A stretch of DNA of 64,000 nucleotides, taken from positions 796,547-860,546 of the forward strand of contig CALOGB020000056.1 in assembly GCA_942636505.2 (NCBI GenBank). Reading direction: 5' to 3'. The notes below the pieces were generated by a model. The model was not told the origin of the DNA and made no database searches. It was given only the letters and a program-made list of their open reading frames with translations. The position numbers and the translations under genes were made by a program. Shown piece after piece: positions 42,324-51,209 of the stretch. Position 1 is the first letter of the stretch, and each line of letters starts with the position of its first letter. Origin of the DNA: an uncultured bacterium (GTDB taxonomy: Bacteria; Pseudomonadota; Alphaproteobacteria; Sphingomonadales; Sphingomonadaceae).

Positions 42324-43861
42324 TGCATCCCGTCGCGCATGCGCTGACGACGCCCGACAAGCCCGCGTATATCATGGCCGCGACGGGCGAGACGGTGACG
42401 TATCGCGACCTCGACGAACGGGCGAACCGGGGCGCGCACCTGCTCCGCTCGCTCGGGCTGAAACGCGGCGACGGTATCGCGGTGCTGATGGACAATTCTC
42501 CGCGCTATCTGGAGGTGATGTGGGCGGCCGAGCGTACCGGCGTGTACTGCACCTGCCTATCGTCGAAACTGACCGCGGCAGAGGCGGCGTACATCATCCG
42601 CGACGGCGATTGCCGCGTGCTGATCGCGAGCAAGGGATGCGCAGAGGTTGCCGCCGCGCTGGTACCGATGCTCGACGACGTGCGCCGCTACATGGTCGAC
42701 GGCACGATCGACGGTTACCAAGCCTACGAAACGGCGCGCGACGCGATGCCCTCGAACCCGATCGCCGACCCCTCACCCGGCGGAATCCTGCTCTATTCGT
42801 CGGGCACCACGGGCAAGCCCAAGGGCGTCAAGCACGCACTGTCGGACGAACCATTAGGCACCAACGTCTCGCCGCTCGTGATGCTCGGGAAGGGGCTTTA
42901 CGGGTTCACGCCCGAGATGGTCTATCTCTCGCCCGCGCCGCTTTATCACGCCGCGCCGCTGCGCTGGTCGATGGCGGTGCATCAGGTCGGCGGCACGGTC
43001 GTCGTGATGGAACATTTCGATCCCGAAGCCGCGCTCGCCGCGATCGAGCGTTACCGGATCACGCACGCGCAATGGGTGCCGACGCACTTCATCCGGCTGC
43101 TGAAACTCCCGCCCGAGGTCCGCGCACGTTACGACGTGTCGTCGCTGGAGGCCGTCTGGCACGCCGCCGCCCCCTGTCCGCTCCCGGTCAAGCAGGCGAT
43201 GATCGACTGGTGGGGCCCGATCATCGGCGAATATTACGCCGGTACCGAAGGCAACGGGTTCTGCGCGATCTCCAGCGCGGAATGGCTGACGCACAAGGGC
43301 TCGGTCGGCCGCAACCTCACCGCGCAGACGATGATCTGCGACGAGGAGGGCAACGCGCTGCCACCACGCGCGGAAGGCGACGTGTATTTCGCGGGCGGCG
43401 GCGCGTTCGAATATCACAACGATCCCGCCAAGACCGCGGAAGCCGCCAACGCACACGGCTGGACGACGCTCGGCGATGTCGGCTGGCTCGACGAGGAGGG
43501 CTATCTCTACCTCACCGACCGCAAGAGCTTCATGATCATCTCGGGCGGCGTGAACATCTACCCCGCCGAGATCGAGAACCTGCTCGTCACGCATCCGAAA
43601 GTCGCCGACGTCGCTGTGATCGGCGCGCCCGACGACGAGATGGGCGAACAAGTGGTGGCAATCATATGCCCCGCCGACCCGTCCGAAGACCGCGCGCAAT
43701 TGGCGGCCGAACTCAGCGCGTTCGTCCGTGCGAACCTCAGCCATGTGAAAGCGCCGCGCCGGATCGACTTCCGCGAAACGTTGCCGCGGCACGAGACGGG
43801 GAAGCTCTACAAGCGCCTGCTCCGCGACGAATATTGGGCGCATTCGAAGGAGTCCGCATGA
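42323..43861 (+). CDS. Acyl-CoA synthetase (AMP-forming)
   Basis: This 512-residue ANL-superfamily ligase activates a carboxylic acid to its CoA thioester through an acyl-AMP. The core motif YSSGTTGKPKG lies near residue 155, YAGTEGNG near 310, YLTDRKSFMIISGGVNIYP near 395-415 and the C-terminal lysine in ETGKLYKR. The start overlaps the thiolase stop as TGATG. Related proteins act on fatty, steroid side-chain or aromatic acids; the substrate is not evident. Confidence 0.88.
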   Translation: MHPVAHALTTPDKPAYIMAATGETVTYRDLDERANRGAHLLRSLGLKRGDGIAVLMDNSPRYLEVMWAAERTGVYCTCLSSKLTAAEAAYIIRDGDCRVLIASKGCAEVAAALVPMLDDVRRYMVDGTIDGYQAYETARDAMPSNPIADPSPGGILLYSSGTTGKPKGVKHALSDEPLGTNVSPLVMLGKGLYGFTPEMVYLSPAPLYHAAPLRWSMAVHQVGGTVVVMEHFDPEAALAAIERYRITHAQWVPTHFIRLLKLPPEVRARYDVSSLEAVWHAAAPCPLPVKQAMIDWWGPIIGEYYAGTEGNGFCAISSAEWLTHKGSVGRNLTAQTMICDEEGNALPPRAEGDVYFAGGGAFEYHNDPAKTAEAANAHGWTTLGDVGWLDEEGYLYLTDRKSFMIISGGVNIYPAEIENLLVTHPKVADVAVIGAPDDEMGEQVVAIICPADPSEDRAQLAAELSAFVRANLSHVKAPRRIDFRETLPRHETGKLYKRLLRDEYWAHSKESA

Positions 43862-44955
43862 ACTTCGATTATTCCGACGACCAGAAATTTCTCAAGGACG
43901 AGGCGCGCAAGTTCCTGACGGCGCATTGCGGCAGCGATCGTGTCCGCGCCGTGCTCGACGACTCCACCAAAGCATATGACGCGGGCTTATGGAAAGCCGT
44001 CGGCGCCCAAGGCTGGCTCGGCGCAGCGATCCCCGAGGAGTTCGGCGGGCTGGGCCTCGGCCATATCGAACTCTGCGCGATTGCAGAGGAACTGGGGCGA
44101 GCCTGCGCGCCGATCCCGTTCGCATCGACCGTCTATTTCGTCGCCGAAGCGCTGATGCTGTACGGCAGTGATGCTCAAAAGGTCCGATGGCTGCCGAGGA
44201 TCGCAGCGGGCGACGTCATAGGCGCGTTCGCTACCTCGGAAGGCGCCGGCCCCGTCCCCGCGCGCTCGATCCGCACCACCGTTTCCGGCGCCACGCTCAC
44301 CGGCGAGAAGATCCCCGTCACCGATGGCGACGTCGCCGACCTGATCGTCGTCCTCGCCCGCGACGGCCTCTACCTCGTCGAGAAGGGCGCGGGCGTCTCC
44401 GCGGAAGTCCTCGAAACCCTCGACCCGACCCGTAGCGCCGCCCGCCTCACCTTCACCGACGCGCCCTGCGAAAGGCTCAGCACCGACGACGGTATCGCCG
44501 CGATGCAGGCCGTTTTCGACCGCGCCGCCGTGCTCCTCGCGTTCGAGCAACTGGGCGGCGCGGATCGGTGCCTCAAGATGGCGAAAGCCTACGCGCTCGA
44601 TCGCTACGCCTTCGGCCGGCAGATTGGCGGCTATCAGGCGATCAAGCACAAGCTCGCCGACATGTACGTGAAGAACGAACTCGCGCGCTCGAACGCCTAT
44701 TACGGCGCGTGGGCGCTCAATGCAGGCGCCGCCGAACTTCCGCTCGCCGCCGCCACCGCGCGCGTCGCCGCCTCCGACGCCTATTGGTTCGCGTCGAAGG
44801 AAAACATCCAGACGCATGGCGGGATGGGCTTCACCTGGGAGTCCGACTGCCACCTCTATTACCGCCGCTCGCGCCAGCTCGCGCTCGTCGCTGGCAGCCC
44901 TGCGGCGTGGCGCGAACGCCTCGTCGGCCAACTCGAAATGCGCAACGCCGCCTGA
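43858..44955 (+). CDS. Acyl-CoA dehydrogenase, subunit 1
   Basis: This 365-residue flavoprotein starts MNFDYSDDQKFLKDEARKFL and has IPEEFGGLGLGHIELCAIAEELG near 55, a BrxYAFGRQIGGYQAIKHKLADM-like helix (YAFGRQIGGYQAIKHK) near 255 and QTHGGMGFTWE near 318. It is shorter and more divergent than MCAD and is immediately followed by a second acyl-CoA dehydrogenase. This is the arrangement seen for heteromeric alpha2-beta2 enzymes acting on bulky acyl groups. Its ATG overlaps the ligase stop. Confidence 0.86.
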   Translation: MNFDYSDDQKFLKDEARKFLTAHCGSDRVRAVLDDSTKAYDAGLWKAVGAQGWLGAAIPEEFGGLGLGHIELCAIAEELGRACAPIPFASTVYFVAEALMLYGSDAQKVRWLPRIAAGDVIGAFATSEGAGPVPARSIRTTVSGATLTGEKIPVTDGDVADLIVVLARDGLYLVEKGAGVSAEVLETLDPTRSAARLTFTDAPCERLSTDDGIAAMQAVFDRAAVLLAFEQLGGADRCLKMAKAYALDRYAFGRQIGGYQAIKHKLADMYVKNELARSNAYYGAWALNAGAAELPLAAATARVAASDAYWFASKENIQTHGGMGFTWESDCHLYYRRSRQLALVAGSPAAWRERLVGQLEMRNAA

Positions 44956-44965
44956 AAGGACGAGC

Positions 44966-46171
44966 ATGGACTTCAAGGACAGCGACGCCGAAGCCACTTA
45001 TCGCGCCGCCGCGCGCGCTTGGCTCGACACCAATATCGCAGAGCACGATACCGGCCACTACCCCGACGACATGACCAAGGCGAAGGCGTGGCAGGCGCGC
45101 AAGGCGGCGGGCGGCTACGCCTGCATCACCTGGCCGCAGGAATGGGGCGGCGGCGGCGGCACGCCGATCGAAAGCGTCATCTTCGGCCAGGAAGAGGCGA
45201 AACACGCGGTCGACGGTAGCTATTTCACGATCGGCCTGGGCATGTGCGTGCCGACCGTGATGGCCTATGCCGACGACGCGACCAAGCACCGCTTCGTCGG
45301 CCCCGCGGTCCGCGGCGACGAGATCTGGTCGCAGCTTTTCTCCGAACCCGCCGGCGGCTCCGACGTCGCCGCGATCCGCACGCGCGCGGTCCGAGACGGC
45401 GACGATTGGGTGATCAACGGCCAGAAGGTCTGGACCTCGGGCGCGCATTACAGCGACTATGGCATCGTTCTCGTTCGTACCAATCCCGACGTCCCCAAGC
45501 ATCAGGGCCTGACGATGTTCTGGCTCGACCTGAAGGCACCGGGGATCGAGATCCGCCCGATCCACCAGATGTCCGGCGGGTCGAGCTTCAACGAAGTCTG
45601 GTTCGAGGACGTCCGGATCTCCGACGCGCAACGGCTCGGCCCGGTCGACGGCGGCTGGAAAGTCGCGCTGTTCACGCTGATGAACGAACGCCTCGCGATC
45701 GGCACGAGCGGCGGCGTCGGCCCCGAGGACATCCTCGCCTTCGCCGCCCAAGCCAACGGCGCAGACGGCCCGCTGCTGAAGGACGCCGCGTTCCGCCAGA
45801 CGCTCGCCGACTGGTGGGTGCAATCCGAAGGCCTGCGCAACACTCGCATGCGGACGATCACCGCGCTGTCGAAGGGACAGGTGCCCGGCCCCGAAAGCTC
45901 GATCGGCAAGATCGTCGCCGCCAACCAGTTGCAGGACATCGGCAACACCGCGGTCGAAGCCGGCGATCAATACGGCATCATATCCGACCCCGCGCTGACC
46001 CCGCTGAAAGGCGCGTTCCACGCCGCGACGATGTGGGCGCCGGGCTTGCGGATCGCCGGCGGCACCGACGAGATCCTCAAGAACATCATCGCCGAACGTG
46101 TGCTCGGCCTACCTGGTGAAGTTCGCGTCGACAAGGACCAGGCGTTTCGGGATTTGCCGGTGGGAGCATGA
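44966..46171 (+). CDS. Acyl-CoA dehydrogenase, subunit 2
   Basis: This 401-residue acyl-CoA dehydrogenase begins with an N-terminal helical domain carrying WPQEWGGGGGTPIE, followed by LFSEPAGGSDVAAIRTRA (FAD/acyl binding), WVINGQKVWTSGAHYSDYG, and C-terminal GGTDEILKNIIAERVLGLP. At the position where MCAD has its catalytic Glu (YEGT) this protein has Gly (IAGGT), as do FadE-type enzymes that place the base elsewhere. It pairs with the preceding subunit, 10 bases upstream, and has GAAAGGA before the ATG. Confidence 0.88.
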   Translation: MDFKDSDAEATYRAAARAWLDTNIAEHDTGHYPDDMTKAKAWQARKAAGGYACITWPQEWGGGGGTPIESVIFGQEEAKHAVDGSYFTIGLGMCVPTVMAYADDATKHRFVGPAVRGDEIWSQLFSEPAGGSDVAAIRTRAVRDGDDWVINGQKVWTSGAHYSDYGIVLVRTNPDVPKHQGLTMFWLDLKAPGIEIRPIHQMSGGSSFNEVWFEDVRISDAQRLGPVDGGWKVALFTLMNERLAIGTSGGVGPEDILAFAAQANGADGPLLKDAAFRQTLADWWVQSEGLRNTRMRTITALSKGQVPGPESSIGKIVAANQLQDIGNTAVEAGDQYGIISDPALTPLKGAFHAATMWAPGLRIAGGTDEILKNIIAERVLGLPGEVRVDKDQAFRDLPVGA

Positions 46172-47136
46172 AGGCGGTACGCGTCTCGGGGCTGTCAGCG
46201 GACCTGTCGGGCGTGATGCTCGATGACGTTGCGGAGCCGATGCGGTCGCCGGGCCAGTTGCTCGTGCGCATGCAGGCGACTTCGCTCAACTATCCCGACC
46301 TCCTGATGACGCGCGGCGAGTATCAGCTGAAACCGCCGCTCCCGTTCGTGCCGGGCATGGAAGTCGCGGGCGACGTGATCGAGGCCGATGCAGCTAGCGG
46401 GTTTGCCCCCGGTGACCGGGTAGTTTGCGGCACGCGGCTTGATGCGTTCGCCGAAATCGTTGCGTGCGAGGCCAGCGCCGCCCGCCTTATTCCCCCGCGC
46501 TTCGACTATGCGACGGCAGCCTCGATCGGCGTCGCCTACCTGACCGCCTATGTGGCGCTCGTCCGTCTGGGCGCACTTGCGACCGACGACTGGGTTTTGG
46601 TCCACGGTGCTACCGGCGGGGTCGGGCTTGCCGCGGTTGATCTTGCGCAAGCCCTGGGTGCGCGCGTGATCGCCACGTCGCGCTCATCCGAGAAGTTGCA
46701 GGTCGTTGTCGACACGTACGCGCCCGCCGTCACCATGTGTGCACCCGGCTTTCGCGACGCGGTGCGCGACCTGACCGGCGGGGGCGCGGATATCGTCGTC
46801 GATCCCGTGGGCGGCGACGTGTTCGACGAGTCGACCCGCTGCATCGCATTCGGCGGACGCCTGATGGTCGTCGGGTTCGTCTCGGGCCGGATCGCGACGC
46901 TGCCGACCAACATGGCGTTGATCAAGGGCTTTGCCGTCATCGGCGTCCGCGCCGGCGAATATGCCCGGCGCTTCCCGCGGCTCGGCACCGAGAACCTCGA
47001 TGCAATATGGGCGATGGCGGGCGAAGGTCGCCTCCGCCCCCGCGTCCATGCCATATATCCCCTGGCCGAATGGCGAGACGCGTTTGCCGCCATGGCCGCC
47101 GCAACGCATGTCGGCAAGATCGTGCTCGTGCCCTGA
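46168..47136 (+). CDS. Quinone oxidoreductase-like MDR protein
   Basis: This 322-residue medium-chain dehydrogenase/reductase of the zinc-free quinone oxidoreductase group has TSLNYPDLLMTRGEYQ, PFVPGMEVAGDVIE and the nucleotide-binding VHGATGGVGLAAVDLA near residue 145. It probably uses NADPH to reduce an enone, enoyl-CoA or quinone. Its ATG overlaps the preceding stop by 4 bp. The role in the operon could be reduction of a conjugated double bond in the substrate; this is inference. Confidence 0.85.
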   Translation: MKAVRVSGLSADLSGVMLDDVAEPMRSPGQLLVRMQATSLNYPDLLMTRGEYQLKPPLPFVPGMEVAGDVIEADAASGFAPGDRVVCGTRLDAFAEIVACEASAARLIPPRFDYATAASIGVAYLTAYVALVRLGALATDDWVLVHGATGGVGLAAVDLAQALGARVIATSRSSEKLQVVVDTYAPAVTMCAPGFRDAVRDLTGGGADIVVDPVGGDVFDESTRCIAFGGRLMVVGFVSGRIATLPTNMALIKGFAVIGVRAGEYARRFPRLGTENLDAIWAMAGEGRLRPRVHAIYPLAEWRDAFAAMAAATHVGKIVLVP

Positions 47137-47146
47137 AGGACCGCCA

Positions 47147-48565
47147 ATGACCGATATGCAGACGATCCTCGCCACGCAACGCGACGCCTTCATGGCCGAG
47201 CTTCCCGTCACCAAAGCGGTGCGCCTCGACCGGCTCAAGCGCGCGGCGGCGATGGTGCGGGACAATGCTGCGGCGTTCTGCGACACGGTATCGGAGGATT
47301 TCGGGCACCGTAGCCGCGAGCAGACGATGATTACTGATATCGGCGCCTCCCTCGCGCCGATCGCACACGCCGCCAAGCATCTCGACCGCTGGATGCGGCG
47401 GGAGCGGCGCGCGGTTCAGTTCCCACTGGGGCTGCTCGGCGCGAGGGCGTGGGTCGAATACCAGCCCAAGGGCGTCATCGGCATCATCGCGCCGTGGAAT
47501 TTTCCGGTTAACCTCCTGATGGCGCCGCTCGCAGGCGTGCTCGCCGCGGGCAATCGCGCGATGGCGAAGACAAGTGAGTATACGCCCGCGACGGCCGCGC
47601 TGTTCGAGGACCTCGTACCGAAGTATTTCGCGCAGGACGAATTCGCCGTCATCTCGGGCGGCGCGGATGTCGGGAAGACGTTCGCCGCGCTGGCGTTCGA
47701 CCACCTGATCTTCACCGGCGCGACTGCGATCGGCCGCCACATCCTCCACGCTGCCGCCGATAATCTTACGCCCGTCACGCTGGAGCTCGGTGGCAAGTCG
47801 CCCGTCATTCTTGGCGCATCGGCGGATATCGCGCGGGCGACCGAACGCGTCACGCTCGGCAAGATGATGAACGCGGGGCAGATTTGCCTCGCGCCCGATT
47901 ACCTGCTCGTGCCCTCCGCAAACGAGGCGCAGGTCGTCGACGGCATCAAGGCGGCGGCGAGCGCGATGTATCCGACGCTGCTCGCCAACGCCGACTACAC
48001 CTCGGTCGTCAACGATCGCCACCACCAGCGTCTCGCCGACTGGATCGCCGATGCCCGCGCGAAGGGGGCGACGGTCGAGGTCGTGAACCCCGCCAACGAG
48101 GATTTCGGCGCCGCGAATTCGCGGAAGATGCCGCTGCACATCGTCCGCGACGCGACCGACGACATGATCGTGATGCAGGAGGAAATCTTCGGCCCGGTCC
48201 TGCCGATCCGCCGCTACGACGGCATCGATGACGCGATCGCGCAGGTGAACCGCCGCGACCGTCCGCTCGCGCTCTATTATTTCGGCACCGACGACACCGA
48301 GCGCCGGCGGGTGATGGACCGAACGATTTCGGGCGGCGTGACGCTCGACGACGTGATCTTCCACGTGTCGATGGAGGACCTTCCCTTCGGTGGCAGCGGA
48401 CCGTCGGGGATGGGCGCGTATCACGGCATCGACGGCTTCCGCACGTTCAGCCATGCGCGGGCTGTCTACAAGCAGTCGAAGTTGGACGTCGCCAAGATTG
48501 CCGGGCTCAAGCCGCCTTATGGTGCGGCGGCGGCGAAGACGATCGCCCGCATGATGAGGGGTTGA
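47147..48565 (+). CDS. Aldehyde dehydrogenase (coniferyl aldehyde dehydrogenase-like)
   Basis: This 472-residue NAD(P)-dependent aldehyde dehydrogenase has APWNFPVNLLMAPL near 115, catalytic Glu213 (LELGGKSP) and nucleophile Cys247 (NAGQICLAPDY). The IAPDY-type segment and FGGSGPSGMGAYHG near 410 match the class-3/coniferyl aldehyde dehydrogenase branch. It could oxidise the aldehyde produced by the GMC enzyme to the acid that the acyl-CoA synthetase activates. The start at 47147 follows GAAGGA; it ends the operon. Confidence 0.88.
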   Translation: MTDMQTILATQRDAFMAELPVTKAVRLDRLKRAAAMVRDNAAAFCDTVSEDFGHRSREQTMITDIGASLAPIAHAAKHLDRWMRRERRAVQFPLGLLGARAWVEYQPKGVIGIIAPWNFPVNLLMAPLAGVLAAGNRAMAKTSEYTPATAALFEDLVPKYFAQDEFAVISGGADVGKTFAALAFDHLIFTGATAIGRHILHAAADNLTPVTLELGGKSPVILGASADIARATERVTLGKMMNAGQICLAPDYLLVPSANEAQVVDGIKAAASAMYPTLLANADYTSVVNDRHHQRLADWIADARAKGATVEVVNPANEDFGAANSRKMPLHIVRDATDDMIVMQEEIFGPVLPIRRYDGIDDAIAQVNRRDRPLALYYFGTDDTERRRVMDRTISGGVTLDDVIFHVSMEDLPFGGSGPSGMGAYHGIDGFRTFSHARAVYKQSKLDVAKIAGLKPPYGAAAAKTIARMMRG

Positions 48566-48768
48566 TGGCTTTCGTTGCTGGCACACGTGCCCTGACCCTT
48601 CCCGCAGTCAAGTAGCCGCGGCCCCCTTCCCTCTCCCGTTAGGAGAGGCATTCGGGTCACTACCGTAACAATATCGCCGACCGTCTCGAAATCGTCTTCG
48701 ATCTGTCGCCGACGCGTCACGTCGATCGGCAAAGGGCCGCTGAGCGCCGTCGCGCTTCAGGGGACATC

Positions 48769-51165
48769 ATGCAGACCATATCGTCGCTTTTCGCCGGTGT
48801 CGCACTCGCGGCGCTCGCCACGCCTGCCGCGTTTGCCCAGGCCGCCCCGGAAACCCCGGTAGCTGCGCCGGCAGAAGTCCAGGCGGATCCGGCACCCGAG
48901 ACGTCGTCCGACATCGTCGTGCTCGGCTTCGGCCAGAGCCGCCAGGTGCAGAGCGTCAGCGCCGTCGACCTCGAACGCCTCACCCCCGGTTCGAGCCCGC
49001 TGAAAGCGATCGAGAAGCTTCCCGGCGTCAATTTCCAGGCATCCGACCCGTTCGGCGCGTATGAATGGGCGGTCCGGATTTCGCTGCGCGGGTTCAACCA
49101 GAACCAGCTCGGCTTCACGCTCGACGGCGTTCCGCTCGGCGACATGAGCTACGGCAACGTCAACGGCCTGCACATCAGCCGCGCGATCATCTCCGAGAAC
49201 ATCGCGCGCACCGAAGTCGCACAGGGCGCCGGCGCGCTCGGCACCGCATCGACTAGCAATCTCGGCGGCACGATCCAGTTCTTCAGCGACAAGCCGCGCG
49301 ATACCGCCAACGTCACCGGCGGCGGCACCTATGGCTCCGACAACACGTACCGCGGCTATGCGCGTATCGACAGCGGCGATCTCGGCGGAGGCCTAAAGGG
49401 CTATCTGAGCTATGGCTACCTCACCACCGACAAGTGGAAGGGCGACGGCGTCCAGCGCCAGCACCAGGCGAACGGCAAGATCGTCAAGGATCTGGGCAGC
49501 TTCGGCAGCCTGTCCGCGTTCGTGAACTTCTCCGATCGTCGCGAGCAGGATTACCAGGATCTCAGCTACGACATCATCCGCCGTCGCGGCCTGCGCAACG
49601 ACAACATTGCCGACAACTACCCGCTCGCGTTGCAGATCGCGAAGACCTACCAGAACCAGGGTGCGCTCGCGACGTATACGAAGGCGAACAACGGCTCTTC
49701 GGTCGGCTTCGTCGCGCCGTGGGCCGGCACCGGCACGACCTTCCCGACCGGGTTCGGCACGGTCGACGACGCCTATTTCGATGCCGGCGGTGTCCGGCGC
49801 GACTACCTCGGCGGCGTCACGCTGGACGCCAACCTGACGCCCGAGCTGACGATGACCACCACGGGTTATTATCACAACAACAAGGGTCAGGGTTCGTGGA
49901 TCACGCCCTATTCCCCCACTCTGCCTGGCGCGCTGAACCAGGACGGCAGCGCGATCACCGCGCCGAGCCCGCTCGGCTTCCGCACGACGGAATACAGCAT
50001 CAAGCGCGGCGGTGCGCTTAGCAACATCGCGTATGAAACGGGCGCGAACACCTTCGAGATCGGTGGCTGGCTTGAGACCAACACGTTCACCCAGGCGCGG
50101 CGTTTCTACGGCATGACCGACAGCGCAACGCCCAACCGCGACGTGCTGAAGTTCCAGAAGAATTCCTACGCGACGCAGTGGGACGGCAAATACGGCACCG
50201 ACACGATGCAGTATCATGTCGAGGACACGCTGAAGCTCATCAACGACCGCCTGATCGTCAACGCCGGCTGGAAGGGCGCCTATGTCGTCAACAGCGCGAC
50301 GATGCTGCCCGATACGAGCTCGCCGCTCTCGGTCGGACGTATCTCCGCTAAGGACTGGTTCCAGCCTCAGGCCGGCATATTGTTCAAGCTGACCCCGGCG
50401 GCGGAAGTGTTCGCCGACTATACCGAGAACATGCGGGCGTTCGTCTCGTCGGCGACCACCGGACCGTTCGCCGCGACGCAGGCTGGCTTCAACGCCGTCC
50501 GCGGTCGCCTCAAGCCCGAGCGTTCGAAGACTGCGGAGGGCGGCGTCCGTCTCCACAGCGGACCGTTCCAGGCCTCGGCAGTCGGCTATTATGTCGACTT
50601 CTCGAACCGCCTGCTCGCGTTTGCGAACGGCGTCGGTATCCTCGGTAACGCACCGACGCTCAACAACGCGGGCAGCGTGCGCACGTACGGCGCCGAAGTC
50701 TCCGCCAATTACCGCGTGTTCCGGCCGCTCTCGCTGTTCGCGAGCTATTCCTACACCAACGCGGAATATCAGGACACGGTCACCGACGCCTCCGGCTCGG
50801 TCCAGGTCCGCAAGGGTGACACCGTCGTCGATACGCCCAAGCACATGGTCAAGGGCGAGATCGTGCTCGAACAGTCGGGCTTCACCGGCCGGGTCGGCGC
50901 GGATTACATGAGCAAGCGCTACTTCACCTATCTCAACGACCAGTCGGTGCCGAGCCGCGTGCTGGTCGACGCGAGCATCGGCTACCGCTTCGAGGGCGAC
51001 GGCGCGCTGCACGGCGTTGCGATCGAGGGCAACGTCACCAACCTTACCAACAAGAAGTATATTTCGACGATCGGGTCGAACGGCTTCACCGCCAGCGGCG
51101 ACAACCAGACGCTGCTCGCTGGCGCACCACGCCAGTTCTTCGTCTCGTTGAAGAAGGGCTTCTAA
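48769..51165 (+). CDS. TonB-dependent receptor (paralogue of 11029-13443)
   Basis: This 798-residue outer-membrane receptor has a signal peptide ending FAQA near residue 24, the TonB-box-like SDIVVLGFG, a plug with SPLKAIEKLPGV and FTLDGVPLGDMSYGN, and a barrel ending SLKKGF. It shares long motifs with the receptor at 11029-13443. It lies 203 bp after the catabolic operon and on the same strand, so it might import the substrate, but no link is proven. A GGGGAC-type ribosome binding site precedes the ATG. Confidence 0.88.
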   Translation: MQTISSLFAGVALAALATPAAFAQAAPETPVAAPAEVQADPAPETSSDIVVLGFGQSRQVQSVSAVDLERLTPGSSPLKAIEKLPGVNFQASDPFGAYEWAVRISLRGFNQNQLGFTLDGVPLGDMSYGNVNGLHISRAIISENIARTEVAQGAGALGTASTSNLGGTIQFFSDKPRDTANVTGGGTYGSDNTYRGYARIDSGDLGGGLKGYLSYGYLTTDKWKGDGVQRQHQANGKIVKDLGSFGSLSAFVNFSDRREQDYQDLSYDIIRRRGLRNDNIADNYPLALQIAKTYQNQGALATYTKANNGSSVGFVAPWAGTGTTFPTGFGTVDDAYFDAGGVRRDYLGGVTLDANLTPELTMTTTGYYHNNKGQGSWITPYSPTLPGALNQDGSAITAPSPLGFRTTEYSIKRGGALSNIAYETGANTFEIGGWLETNTFTQARRFYGMTDSATPNRDVLKFQKNSYATQWDGKYGTDTMQYHVEDTLKLINDRLIVNAGWKGAYVVNSATMLPDTSSPLSVGRISAKDWFQPQAGILFKLTPAAEVFADYTENMRAFVSSATTGPFAATQAGFNAVRGRLKPERSKTAEGGVRLHSGPFQASAVGYYVDFSNRLLAFANGVGILGNAPTLNNAGSVRTYGAEVSANYRVFRPLSLFASYSYTNAEYQDTVTDASGSVQVRKGDTVVDTPKHMVKGEIVLEQSGFTGRVGADYMSKRYFTYLNDQSVPSRVLVDASIGYRFEGDGALHGVAIEGNVTNLTNKKYISTIGSNGFTASGDNQTLLAGAPRQFFVSLKKGF

Positions 51166-51209
51166 GGCCAGAAAGGATATCGGGCCGGGCGGCGTCGCCC
51201 GGTCCGATC

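Noticed and set aside
42283..44955. An 890-codon plus-strand frame that fuses an Arg-rich region to acyl-CoA dehydrogenase
   Set aside because: The first 525 codons are the out-of-frame shadow of the acyl-CoA synthetase gene. Only the part from 43858 is real.
46937..48586. A 549-codon minus-strand frame
   Set aside because: It is antisense to the aldehyde dehydrogenase gene; that gene has intact catalytic motifs.
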